From DASZCR01 sp035942915 (GTDB lineage Bacteria > Acidobacteriota > Blastocatellia > Pyrinomonadales > Pyrinomonadaceae): a stretch of 17,368 nucleotides of DNA. The stretch is taken from contig DASZCR010000117.1 of assembly GCA_035942915.1 (NCBI GenBank), forward strand, positions 1 to 17,368, read 5' to 3'. The position numbers and the translations under genes are program-made. Shown one piece after another: positions 7,028 to 13,863 of this stretch. How positions within the stretch are numbered: the stretch's first letter is position 1; every line of letters starts with the position of its first letter. The notes under the pieces are model-generated. The model saw only the letters and a list, made by a program, of their open reading frames with translations, made no database searches and had not been told where the DNA came from.

Positions 7028-7783
7028 CTAGGAGACCTGTGTGCCGAAACTCGCGCGTCCTCTGGGTTTTCTCTCCAGAGCTTTTTCGATGAGCCGTTCG
7101 GTCAGACGCGTCAACTCATCATTTGCGCCCGGCGCGTGTTGCCCCTGCGCTTGCGCCCATTGTGCAGGCGAGAGCGCTTGTATGTTGCGTAACTGCGTCT
7201 GCAGGCGTGTGCTGAGGGAGATGCCTGCGCCTCCCGCGCACTCCGCGCACAGAGGAGCGCCCTCCGTCGTCAGATAGATTCTCTGCTCCCCCGTCTGCCT
7301 GCGACGGCAGTTGCCGCAGACGCGCACGTCCGGCCAGAAGCCTGACAACTTCAACATCCAGGTCTCGTAGTAGCGCACAATCGAATGGAGTTTCGAGGCA
7401 TCTTCCGAGAGGGCTTCGACGCAGGCGCGCACCATCCTGAAGAGTCTCTCGTCCGCCTGATGTGGCGGCGCAAACTCAATAGCCAGCTCGCACATGTATT
7501 CGAGCCCCGCGACCGTCTCCGGTTGGCGCGCCAGTTGAAAGTAGGAGCGTAGAATCTCCGCCTGACTGATGGAGACCAGTTCCCGCCCTTCCTTCTCGAA
7601 GTACGTCAGCGCAACCAGCGTGAAGGGCTCAAGACTCGCCCCGAACTTACTCTTCAAGCGCCGCGCGCCGCGCGCCACCCCACGCACGATGCCATAATCC
7701 TTTGTCAAGCAGAGGACAATCTTATCCGCCTCCGCCAGCTTATATGTCCGTAAGACAATCGCTTCCGTATCTACTAACCCCAT
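7028..7783 (-). CDS. recO: DNA repair protein RecO
   Basis: The product is 251 aa, normal for RecO. The N-terminal OB fold starts 'MGLVDTEAIVLRTYKLAEADKIV' and includes 'GVARGARRLKSKFGASLEPF' (35-54), the classic RecO signature. A helical domain follows, then a four-Cys zinc site (CGNC at 156-159, CAEC at 179-182). RecO loads RecA on SSB-coated single-stranded DNA with RecR in the RecFOR pathway. ATG at 7783 is the first start; the recO stop is 10 bp before lptFG. Confidence 0.95.
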   Translation of the reverse strand: MGLVDTEAIVLRTYKLAEADKIVLCLTKDYGIVRGVARGARRLKSKFGASLEPFTLVALTYFEKEGRELVSISQAEILRSYFQLARQPETVAGLEYMCELAIEFAPPHQADERLFRMVRACVEALSEDASKLHSIVRYYETWMLKLSGFWPDVRVCGNCRRRQTGEQRIYLTTEGAPLCAECAGGAGISLSTRLQTQLRNIQALSPAQWAQAQGQHAPGANDELTRLTERLIEKALERKPRGRASFGTQVS

Positions 7784-7809
7784 ATTTTAAAGAGAGCTAT
7801 CCCGACTGA

Positions 7810-7838
7810 GTTATATCCTTACGTCGTATCCTCACCAA
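7810..7838 (-). promoter_or_regulatory. Putative promoter of recO-lptFG
   Basis: On the minus strand, TTGGTG (7838-7833) and TATAAC (7815-7810) are separated by 17 nt. The -10 is good (5/6) and the -35 is weak (TTG only). The start would fall near 7803, giving about a 20-nt leader before recO. Confidence 0.35.
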
Positions 7839-7905
7839 ATCATCTCAGAGATTAACATACTACGGTCTCCGTTATCAGACGCATAGATGGGCGGTTATTG
7901 CCAAT

Positions 7906-8073
7906 TCAGGGAATCCAGTATAGGAGCCAAGCGATGCCGAGGCCGACGCCCATGAATTCGAGGAAGATTTTGAGGCCGTAGCGCGTCCGTTCGCGTGTGC
8001 CTTCCCGGCCGAGGATGCCGAAGGCGACGGCGATGAGAGCGGCGAAAAAGGTCATGGCTAACAGATGTTTCAA
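7906..8073 (-). CDS. Small membrane protein, 55 aa, coupled to the DUF6677-like gene
   Basis: TTG at 8073-8071 overlaps the TGA stop of the upstream gene (8072-8070) as TTGA. GGAGG of the upstream gene's last codons lies about 5 nt before the TTG and serves as ribosome-binding site. The product has two hydrophobic segments: residues 4-21 (LLAMTFFAALIAVAFGIL) and about 39-53 (EFMGVGLGIAWLLYW). A charged loop REGTRERTRYG lies between them. No family is recognised. The same frame stays open to 8433, but the upstream part is a shadow of the DUF6677-like gene. An ATG at 8055 would give 49 aa but has no ribosome-binding site. It is very likely cotranscribed with the gene before it, and may work with it in the membrane. 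Confidence 0.7.
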   Translation of the reverse strand: MKHLLAMTFFAALIAVAFGILGREGTRERTRYGLKIFLEFMGVGLGIAWLLYWIP

Positions 8074-8480
8074 TGTTTCCTCCCGGCACTGATGTCGAAG
8101 GCGTCCAGAGATAAGAGAAAATTGAGCAGTCCGGCCACCATCAGGAAGACGTTGCCATACTCTGAAGTAGGCAGTCGAGGCTGCTCCGTTAAGGCCACGC
8201 CCGCCGCTTTCGAGACGAAATAGAGTGCCCCCGTCCCCAGGTCGCAGAAAGCGAAGACGTAGGAGAGCAGCCCCGCCTCGCCTTCGGAGAAGCTGTAGAG
8301 ATGACCACCCAGACTGACGCCCGACCAGAACATCAGCCAGACGACGCCTCCCAACAGCAGGGCTCTCCACGCGCGCCCTTGCAGCAGATGCCCCGCGCCC
8401 GGAAGTAGCCACCCGGCCAGCGCAGCAATCCATGCGCTCGCAGGAGGCATGCTCTCTAAACTATTCGTCGTCTCAGCCAC
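8070..8480 (-). CDS. Small inner-membrane protein, DUF6677-like
   Basis: The product is 136 aa, with start GTG at 8480 behind AAGGAG about 5 nt upstream. Near the N terminus is 'WLLPGAGHLLQGRAWRALLLGG' (res 24-45), a Pro-Gly-His-hairpin pattern seen in small membrane proteins. More hydrophobic stretches lie at about 38-58, 70-90 and 109-128, and the end shows 'EYGNVFLMVAGLLNFLLSLD' (107-126). I recognise the pattern as DUF6677, a family reported mainly from Acidobacteriota, but this is from memory. Function is unknown. The stop overlaps the start of the 55-aa membrane gene. Confidence 0.75.
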   Translation of the reverse strand: MAETTNSLESMPPASAWIAALAGWLLPGAGHLLQGRAWRALLLGGVVWLMFWSGVSLGGHLYSFSEGEAGLLSYVFAFCDLGTGALYFVSKAAGVALTEQPRLPTSEYGNVFLMVAGLLNFLLSLDAFDISAGRKH

Positions 8481-8700
8481 AGACTCTCCTTCTCCCTCTC
8501 TGCCTCATTTTAAAAACGCGAACCCTCTACTTCATCAGACACCTGAAGTGTCGGCGCGTCGACGCATTGAAAGCATAACTTTAAGGATGCGCCTATTTCT
8601 TCATGTAACACTTGAACTTGAAACACATTTTGCGCCCCAAGCTCTCGCGGAAGCTGTCCGGGAGGGGCACGCTCTGCCGGTTCCCTTCTCACGCGTGGCC
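8481..8700. other. Intergenic region between namZ and the DUF6677-like gene
   Basis: This 220-bp spacer contains a small hairpin GACAC (8548-8552) / GTGTC (8558-8562). No T-run terminator for namZ is seen. An open frame 8449-8730 on the plus strand crosses it, but its translation has no family pattern and it overlaps two real genes, so it is not called. Confidence 0.5.
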
Positions 8701-9975
8701 TCAATACAGCAGATAACGCGCGCGGTCTGACAGAAAATCCTTGAGGCCTGTTTGCCAGGCGCTCTCCATGCTCTCCAGAGAGTCTCCGCGCTCGATGGCC
8801 TCACGCAGACGCGCCGTGCCGGAAATCACGTCAAAGGGGTTCTTGTCGTAGACGTATTCGTAAGGGGGCTCTTTCCAGCGAAAATCTTCGCCGTACATGT
8901 CAAACGCAATCTTGACTGTCGCCAGCCCCGCCAGCACCGGCTCGAAACTCTGCCGGTCGGTCACGTGTATCTGCACCCCGCCGCATGTCACCCCGGCGTG
9001 CTTCTGAAAGGTCGGCTGGAAGTTGGCCGCGCGATAGCGGACGCCGTGCAAGCCGAGGCTTTCAAGACGGCGTGCGTAGGCGTGCGCCTCTATGTAAGGA
9101 GCACCGACCAACTCGAAGGGGCGCGTCGTCCCGCGTCCTTCGGACATCTGCGTGCCTTCGAGATGCACTGTGCCGGGAAAGACCGTCGCCGAGTCGAGCG
9201 TGGGCATGTTCGGCGAAGGCATCACCCAGGGAGCATCCGTCTCGTCGAACCACAGTTCGCGCGACCAGCCGTCCATCGAAACCAGTTCGAGGTCACAGGC
9301 GATTCCCCAATGCTCTCTGAACATCCACGCCAGCTCACAGACGGTCATGCCGTGACGCGTCGGGATGGGAAACTGTCCGACAAAAGAGGCGTATTCCGGC
9401 TCCAGAACGTTCCCCGCCACGTCCACGCCGTTAATCGGATTCGGGCGGTCGCAGACGACAACCTTTTTGCCGAACTTCTGCGCCGCGCGCATACAGTTGG
9501 CGAGCGTGTAGACGAATGTGTAGATGCGACAGCCCACGTCCTGCATGTCGAAGACGAGCACGTCCACATCTTCGAGCATACGCTCGGTCGGCTCACGCGT
9601 CTCGCTGTAGAGGGAATAGACAGGCAGCCCCGTCTCCTTGTCGAAGGCGTGCGGCGTCTCCACCATGTTGTCCTGTACGTCGCCCCGTATGCCGTGCTGC
9701 GGGCCGAAAAGCGCCGTCAGGTTGATGTCGCCGTGCGCGCCGAGAAGGTCTGCAGAGTGCCGCAACTCATGATCCACTGAGGACTGATTGCAGATTAATC
9801 CGACTCTCGCGCCCCTTAAAAGATGGACGCTCTCGCCCAGAAGCTTCTCGACGCCGAGCACCGTGTCGGCCTTCTTCCTGATGCGCGCCTTATGCGCGTC
9901 GCTCACAGCAGAACTCATCTCCGGACAGACCTCCCCAACAGAGTTATCGACAGACCAAGCAGACCAAAACTTCAC
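8701..9975 (-). CDS. namZ: Exo-beta-N-acetylmuramidase NamZ family (DUF1343)
   Basis: The product is 424 aa. The DUF1343 signatures are all present: 'GLICNQSSV' (59-67), 'LFGPQHGIRGDVQ' (89-101), 'YSLYSETREPT' (120-130), 'LVFDMQDVGCRIYTF' (140-154), 'CDRPNPINGVDVAG' (175-188) and 'VHLEGTQMSEGRGTTRPFE' (270-288). NamZ enzymes cut terminal MurNAc from peptidoglycan fragments and so feed cell-wall recycling or scavenging. The N terminus has no hydrophobic signal segment from either possible start (GTG 9975 with AGGGA ahead of it, or ATG 9918), unlike many secreted members, so it may act in the cytosol. It follows the SDR gene by 56 bp on the same strand. Confidence 0.9.
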   Translation of the reverse strand: MKFWSAWSVDNSVGEVCPEMSSAVSDAHKARIRKKADTVLGVEKLLGESVHLLRGARVGLICNQSSVDHELRHSADLLGAHGDINLTALFGPQHGIRGDVQDNMVETPHAFDKETGLPVYSLYSETREPTERMLEDVDVLVFDMQDVGCRIYTFVYTLANCMRAAQKFGKKVVVCDRPNPINGVDVAGNVLEPEYASFVGQFPIPTRHGMTVCELAWMFREHWGIACDLELVSMDGWSRELWFDETDAPWVMPSPNMPTLDSATVFPGTVHLEGTQMSEGRGTTRPFELVGAPYIEAHAYARRLESLGLHGVRYRAANFQPTFQKHAGVTCGGVQIHVTDRQSFEPVLAGLATVKIAFDMYGEDFRWKEPPYEYVYDKNPFDVISGTARLREAIERGDSLESMESAWQTGLKDFLSDRARYLLY

Positions 9976-10031
9976 ATAATCCCTGAGCAGATAAAGCGTA
10001 AATCGTTGTACACAAGTGCACTAGAGATTTC

Positions 10032-10796
10032 TCAGCCGCAGAGCACAGAGCCGCCGTTGATGTTGAGCACCTCGCCTGTGATATGTCTCGCCCATTCACT
10101 GCACAGAAATACTATGGGCAAGGCTACGTCGTCCACAGACGCGACGCGCCCCAGTGGAATCGTCTCCTCCACTGCACGACGAAAATCCTCATCCGCGAAG
10201 ACCCCGCCGCTCATTTCCGTCTCTACCCAACCGGGCGCGACCACGTTGACGTTCACACCCGCGTGCGCCAACTCCGTCGAGAGTGATTTGGCGAAGGCAA
10301 TCTGCCCGCCTTTCGACGCAGCGTAGTTCGAGACGCGCGCCTCTCCGCGCTGCCCCGCAGTCGAACTGACAATCACGATGCGCCCCCAACCCGCACGCTT
10401 CATCGAGGGCACAGCCGCACGGCAGACCGTCCAAGTACCTTTCAGATTGATGTCGAGCACACGGTCCCACAGTTCCTCGCTGATTGCTTCGACTGCGTCG
10501 CCTTCCCACACGCCCGCGTTACAGACCAACAGGTCGAGCCGCCCGAACCGTTCCTCCGTCGCTCTGACGAGTTCCTCCGCATCGCTCAGACGCGATACGT
10601 CCGCACGCACGGCCAACGCCTCAACCCCCTTCTCTCTCGCCGCCGCCACCGCCTCGGCCGCCGCGCGCTCGTCTCTCACGTAATTGACGACGACGTTGAC
10701 GCCGGCCTCCGCCAGACGCTCTACCACCGCCCGCCCGATGCCCCGCGCCCCTCCCGTCACGACCCCTACGCGCCCCTCTAAGTTCAGGTCAAACAT
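10032..10796 (-). CDS. SDR-family oxidoreductase, FabG-like (3-oxoacyl-ACP reductase family)
   Basis: The product is 254 aa, the classical SDR length. It has TGGARGIG at 14-21 (NAD(P) binding), CNAG at 92-95, Asn 117 and the catalytic Ser145-Tyr158-Lys162 set (VSSTAGQ, NYAASKG), with 'NVVAPGWVETEM' at 184-195 and the end 'HITGEVLNINGGSV'. This is the FabG-type pattern, so it most likely reduces a 3-oxoacyl thioester or a similar ketone. Substrate cannot be fixed from sequence, and a nearby fatty-acid gene set is absent, so I give no symbol. The start ATG at 10796 has no obvious ribosome-binding site and follows a predicted promoter by about 18 nt. Downstream is namZ. Confidence 0.92.
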   Translation of the reverse strand: MFDLNLEGRVGVVTGGARGIGRAVVERLAEAGVNVVVNYVRDERAAAEAVAAAREKGVEALAVRADVSRLSDAEELVRATEERFGRLDLLVCNAGVWEGDAVEAISEELWDRVLDINLKGTWTVCRAAVPSMKRAGWGRIVIVSSTAGQRGEARVSNYAASKGGQIAFAKSLSTELAHAGVNVNVVAPGWVETEMSGGVFADEDFRRAVEETIPLGRVASVDDVALPIVFLCSEWARHITGEVLNINGGSVLCG

Positions 10797-10813
10797 TATT
10801 TAGAACCGTCCGA

Positions 10814-10842
10814 ATTATCAGAAGTCAGAAATTCAAAGCCAA
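10814..10842 (-). promoter_or_regulatory. Putative promoter of the SDR gene
   Basis: On the minus strand, TTGGCT (10842-10837) and GATAAT (10819-10814) are separated by 17 nt. The -35 lies on the junction of the 12-bp tandem repeat. The start would be near 10807, leaving a leader of only about 10 nt. Confidence 0.4.
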
Positions 10843-10853
10843 ATTCAAAGCCA
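10829..10853 (+). repeat. 12-bp tandem repeat upstream of the SDR gene
   Basis: AATTCAAAGCCA occurs twice head to tail (10830-10841, 10842-10853); the 12-bp period starts at 10829. A partial third unit (GAAAGCCA) follows. Because the unit carries a TTGGCT -35-like hexamer on the minus strand, the duplication may have altered the promoter of the SDR gene. Confidence 0.8.
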
Positions 10854-10900
10854 GAAAGCCAGTACAAATCTATTGACGCGACAAAAAGCTGCCGGCGTTA

Positions 10901-11677
10901 TCAGACGCGCGCTTCGGCGAGCAGCCTCTCGGAAGCGGCGGCCGTGCCGTCCGTCCGAAAGAGGCTCGCGGCTTCGACGAAGGCCCGGAAGATGGCGCAT
11001 GAGAAAGCGTCTCCTTCCCAGTCAATCTCCGGGTGCCATTGTACGCCGAGACCCCAACGCCCCTCGCGCGTCTCCTCGACGGCTTCCATCAGGCCGTCGG
11101 CCGTCCACGCCGTCGCACGCAGATTCTCGCCGACCGTGTCAATCGCCTGATGATGATGGCTGTTAACGACCGTCTCGCACGCCTCTGCGAGCTTCGCAAT
11201 CAGGCTCTCCTGCGCCAGTTTGATGCGGTGCGAGCGGCGGCCTCTCGGCGCGCCCTGTTCGTGCTTGATGGCGTCAGGGACTTCTGTGGAAATGTCCTGT
11301 ATGAGCGTGCCGCCGCGCGACACGTTCCAGACCTGCATCCCGAAACAGATTGCCAGCAGAGGCGTCGCGCGCCGCTCGACCTCTTCGAGCACGAGTAAAT
11401 CCGTCTCGTCCTTGAGCGGATGGACGCTGCCCAGACGCCTGTGCGGCTCGCGCCCATAGCGCAGAGGGTCTACGTCCGAGGCGCTGCCGGGCAGAAGCAC
11501 GCCGTCCAACTCTTCCAGCACAGAAGCGATGTAAGACCGTCTGGGGATAAGTGAGAGGTGTACGGGCGACGCCCCGGCCGCTTCCACAGCCTCGCTGTAA
11601 GCGCGCGCCAGATAAAACCTCTCCGTCTCCAACTCGTGCCGCAGAGTGATTCCGATTAGAGGCCGCTTGCGTCCCAT
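10901..11677 (-). CDS. Class-I glutamine amidotransferase-like hydrolase (peptidase C26, PuuD-like)
   Basis: The product is 258 aa from ATG 11677, chosen because AGGGG lies about 5 nt upstream and the protein then begins MGRKRPLIGIT as in the family. The open frame continues upstream to 11764 without such support. Landmarks are 'GVLLPGSASDVDP' (59-71), the nucleophile elbow AICFGMQ with Cys 111, 'NSHHHQAI' (172-179) and GVQWHPE with His 215 and Glu 217, completing a Cys-His-Glu triad. Relatives hydrolyse gamma-glutamyl amides, for example gamma-glutamyl-GABA in putrescine breakdown, but other substrates are known. No other putrescine gene is visible. It is divergent from hslV. Confidence 0.88.
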   Translation of the reverse strand: MGRKRPLIGITLRHELETERFYLARAYSEAVEAAGASPVHLSLIPRRSYIASVLEELDGVLLPGSASDVDPLRYGREPHRRLGSVHPLKDETDLLVLEEVERRATPLLAICFGMQVWNVSRGGTLIQDISTEVPDAIKHEQGAPRGRRSHRIKLAQESLIAKLAEACETVVNSHHHQAIDTVGENLRATAWTADGLMEAVEETREGRWGLGVQWHPEIDWEGDAFSCAIFRAFVEAASLFRTDGTAAASERLLAEARV

Positions 11678-11698
11678 CTGTTCCCCTCTCAGACTTCT

Positions 11699-11727
11699 AT
11701 CATAACGCAAAGCCGTCCGTTTGTTCG
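11699..11727 (-). promoter_or_regulatory. Putative promoter of the C26 hydrolase gene
   Basis: On the minus strand, CGAACA (11727-11722) and TATGAT (11704-11699) are separated by 17 nt. The -10 is good (5/6) and the -35 is weak. It supports the ATG at 11677 as start, because the longer open frame would begin upstream of this promoter. Confidence 0.4.
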
Positions 11728-11789
11728 ACTTGGGAACGCCCCTCGCCGCCACGCACGCGCGCACACCGAATCCTTCGGCGTGCCTTCGC

Positions 11790-11819
11790 TTGACTTCCCT
11801 TTGCGCCCCTTTCTATAGT
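11790..11819 (+). promoter_or_regulatory. Putative sigma70-type promoter of hslVU operon
   Basis: TTGACT (11790-11795) and TATAGT (11814-11819) are separated by 18 nt; each matches 5/6 of consensus. The start would be near 11826, only about 6 nt before the first ATG (11832) and about 30 nt before the second (11856). Confidence 0.6.
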
Positions 11820-11855
11820 GCTTTGCTTACCATGAAGAACGGCGCGAAGACAAAG

Positions 11856-12380
11856 ATGCGCAGCACGACCATCCTGCTCGTGCGCAGGGAGGGACGCGTC
11901 GCGATGGCCGGAGACGGGCAGGTGACGCTCGGCGATACAGTCATGAAGAGCGCCGCGCGTAAAGTCCGACGCCTCTATAACGACAAGATTCTCGCAGGCT
12001 TCGCCGGAGCCAGCGCCGACGCCTTCTCCCTGCTGACACGCTTCGAGGGCAAACTCGAACAGTATCACGGCAACCTCGAACGCGCCGCTATCGAGTTGAG
12101 CAAGGAGTGGCGCACAGACAAGATTCTGCGTCACCTCGAAGCGCTCCTCATCGTCGCGGACGAGCGCCATTCGTTCCTGCTCTCCGGTAATGGTGACGTG
12201 ATTGCCCCGGACGACGGAGCCATCGCCATCGGTTCCGGCGGCTCTTACGCACTGGCCGCCGCGCGCGCCCTGCTCGAAAACACAGAGTTGAACGCACGCG
12301 AGATTGCAGACAAGGCGCTACGCATCGCGGGCGAAATTTGCATCTACACGAATCAGAACATCATCATCGAAGAGTTGTAA
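11856..12380 (+). CDS. hslV: ATP-dependent protease proteolytic subunit HslV (ClpQ)
   Basis: The product is 174 aa from ATG 11856, close to the 170-180 aa of the family. HslV forms the two-ring threonine peptidase of the HslUV (ClpYQ) protease. The N terminus MRS-TTILLVRR shows a three-residue propeptide removed before the catalytic Thr. Also seen are 'AGDGQVTLG' (18-26), Lys 36 (mature Lys33), 'LYNDKILAGFAGASADAF' (40-57), 'IAIGSGGSYA' and the C-terminal ICIYTNQNIIIEEL. An upstream in-frame ATG at 11832 would add 8 residues and is only about 6 nt from the predicted transcription start, with no ribosome-binding site. I prefer 11856, but the choice is not certain. hslU follows after 34 bp. Confidence 0.96.
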   Translation: MRSTTILLVRREGRVAMAGDGQVTLGDTVMKSAARKVRRLYNDKILAGFAGASADAFSLLTRFEGKLEQYHGNLERAAIELSKEWRTDKILRHLEALLIVADERHSFLLSGNGDVIAPDDGAIAIGSGGSYALAAARALLENTELNAREIADKALRIAGEICIYTNQNIIIEEL

Positions 12381-12414
12381 GAATTACGGACGAGCGTCTA
12401 TTGAATACTGCTTT

Positions 12415-13863
12415 ATGGTTATCTATCTCTCAGGCGAAGTGGACGAGGAGGCGCGGCTCGACGAGTTGACGCCGCGCCAAATCGTCGCGCAACTCGACAA
12501 GCACGTCGTCGGGCAGCACGCGGCCAAACGCGCCGTCGCCATCGCCCTCCGCAACCGCGTCCGACGCCAGAAACTTCCGCCCGAAATGGCCGCCGACGTG
12601 ATGCCGAAAAACATCATCATGATTGGCTCGACCGGCGTCGGCAAAACCGAGATTGCGCGTCGTCTGGCGCGCATGTCCAACTCGCCCTTTCTCAAGGTCG
12701 AGGCGTCGAAGTTCACGGAGGTCGGCTACGTCGGCCGCGATGTCGAGAGCATGATTCGCGACCTCACGGAGATTGCCGTCGAGATGCTGCGCGAGGAGAA
12801 GATTGACGAGATTGCGGAGAAGGCGGAACTCAACGCCGAAGAGCGCGTCCTCGACCTCCTGTTGCCGCCCAAGCACACCGCGCCCGGCTTCTACAATTTC
12901 GACGACGAGGACGAAATCTCCTCCCTCGAACGCGCTTCTTCCGGCTCGTCTGACGCTTCCGCCGAGCGCGACGAACAGTTTCTCAAGACGCGCGAGAAAC
13001 TGCGTGCGCAACTGCGCGCGGGCAAGTTGGATAATCGCGTCGTCGAGTTGGAAGTGCGCGAAAAGAATTTTCCGACCATCGAAGTGGCCGGGCCGCAGGG
13101 CATCGAAGAGATGGGCATCAACATGAAGGACATGCTCGGCAATCTCTTTCAGGGGCGCACCAAGCGCCGCCGCGTCCGCGTCGATGAGGCGATGGAGTAT
13201 CTCACGCAGGAGGAGGAGGAACGGCTCATCGACATGGACGCGGTCGCGCGCGCGGCGCTCGAACGCGTCGAGTCTTCAGGCATCATCTTCCTCGACGAGA
13301 TAGACAAGATTGCCGGGCGCGAGTCGGGCGGCGGAGGCCCGGACGTGTCGCGCGAGGGCGTGCAGAGAGATATCCTGCCCATCGTCGAGGGCACAACCGT
13401 CAACACGCGCTACGGGATGGTGCGCACAGACCACATCCTCTTCATCGCCGCCGGCGCGTTCCACGTCTCCAAGCCTTCCGACCTGATACCTGAGTTGCAA
13501 GGCCGCTTCCCTATCCGCGTGGAACTCGAATCGCTGACGCTCGAAGACTTCAAGCGCATCCTGACCGAGCCGAAAAACTCTCTCGTCAAACAGTACCGCG
13601 CGCTCCTCGAAACCGAGGGCATCGAACTCGACTTCACGGAGGACGGCATCGATGCCATCGCGCGCTTCGCCGTCCGCGTCAACGAGCAGACCGAGAACAT
13701 CGGCGCGCGCCGTCTCCACACCATCATGGAGAAGGTCTTGGACGAAATCAGCTTCGCAGGCCCCGACCTCGAACCCAAACAACAGACGATAGATGCCGCA
13801 TACGTCAGCCGCACGCTGACCGAGATTGTCAAAGACCAAGACCTCAGCCGCTACGTCCTCTGA
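12415..13863 (+). CDS. hslU: ATP-dependent protease ATPase subunit HslU (ClpY)
   Basis: The product is 482 aa. This AAA+ unfoldase feeds substrates to HslV. Walker A is GSTGVGKT at 71-78, the pore loop is GYVG at 104-107, and the intermediate domain runs from roughly 118 to 265 with charged helices. Walker B is FLDEID at 292-297, the sensor region is 'AAGAFH' and the arginine region 'GRFPIRVEL' at 363-371. The C terminus ends DLSRYVL, which inserts into HslV. The start is ATG 12415. The frame is open further upstream into hslV, but that part does not resemble HslU. The stop overlaps the next start by one base. Confidence 0.97.
   Translation: MVIYLSGEVDEEARLDELTPRQIVAQLDKHVVGQHAAKRAVAIALRNRVRRQKLPPEMAADVMPKNIIMIGSTGVGKTEIARRLARMSNSPFLKVEASKFTEVGYVGRDVESMIRDLTEIAVEMLREEKIDEIAEKAELNAEERVLDLLLPPKHTAPGFYNFDDEDEISSLERASSGSSDASAERDEQFLKTREKLRAQLRAGKLDNRVVELEVREKNFPTIEVAGPQGIEEMGINMKDMLGNLFQGRTKRRRVRVDEAMEYLTQEEEERLIDMDAVARAALERVESSGIIFLDEIDKIAGRESGGGGPDVSREGVQRDILPIVEGTTVNTRYGMVRTDHILFIAAGAFHVSKPSDLIPELQGRFPIRVELESLTLEDFKRILTEPKNSLVKQYRALLETEGIELDFTEDGIDAIARFAVRVNEQTENIGARRLHTIMEKVLDEISFAGPDLEPKQQTIDAAYVSRTLTEIVKDQDLSRYVL

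Noticed and set aside
7906..8433. 175-aa open frame on the minus strand
   Set aside because: Only the last 55 codons look like protein. The first 120 lie in another frame of the DUF6677-like gene and give Arg/Gly/Ala-rich text without hydrophobic order.
8640..8700. tRNA-like GGTTCC segment near the namZ 3' end
   Set aside because: No acceptor stem, D-arm or anticodon arm could be built around it on either strand.
8449..8730. 93-aa plus-strand frame crossing the namZ/DUF6677 spacer
   Set aside because: It starts inside one real gene and ends inside another on the opposite strand, with no family signal and no clear ribosome-binding site.
8955..8975. CACGTG-centred sequence in namZ as a parS site
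   Set aside because: Outside the central six bases almost no position matches the parS consensus.
8752..9780. 342-aa open frame on the plus strand opposite namZ
   Set aside because: It is the antisense of a gene with complete DUF1343 motifs, and its translation is rich in Arg, His and Val without family pattern. GC-rich antisense frames are often open by chance.
12430..13839. Several minus-strand open frames opposite hslU
   Set aside because: They mirror conserved HslU codons and show no recognisable domain.
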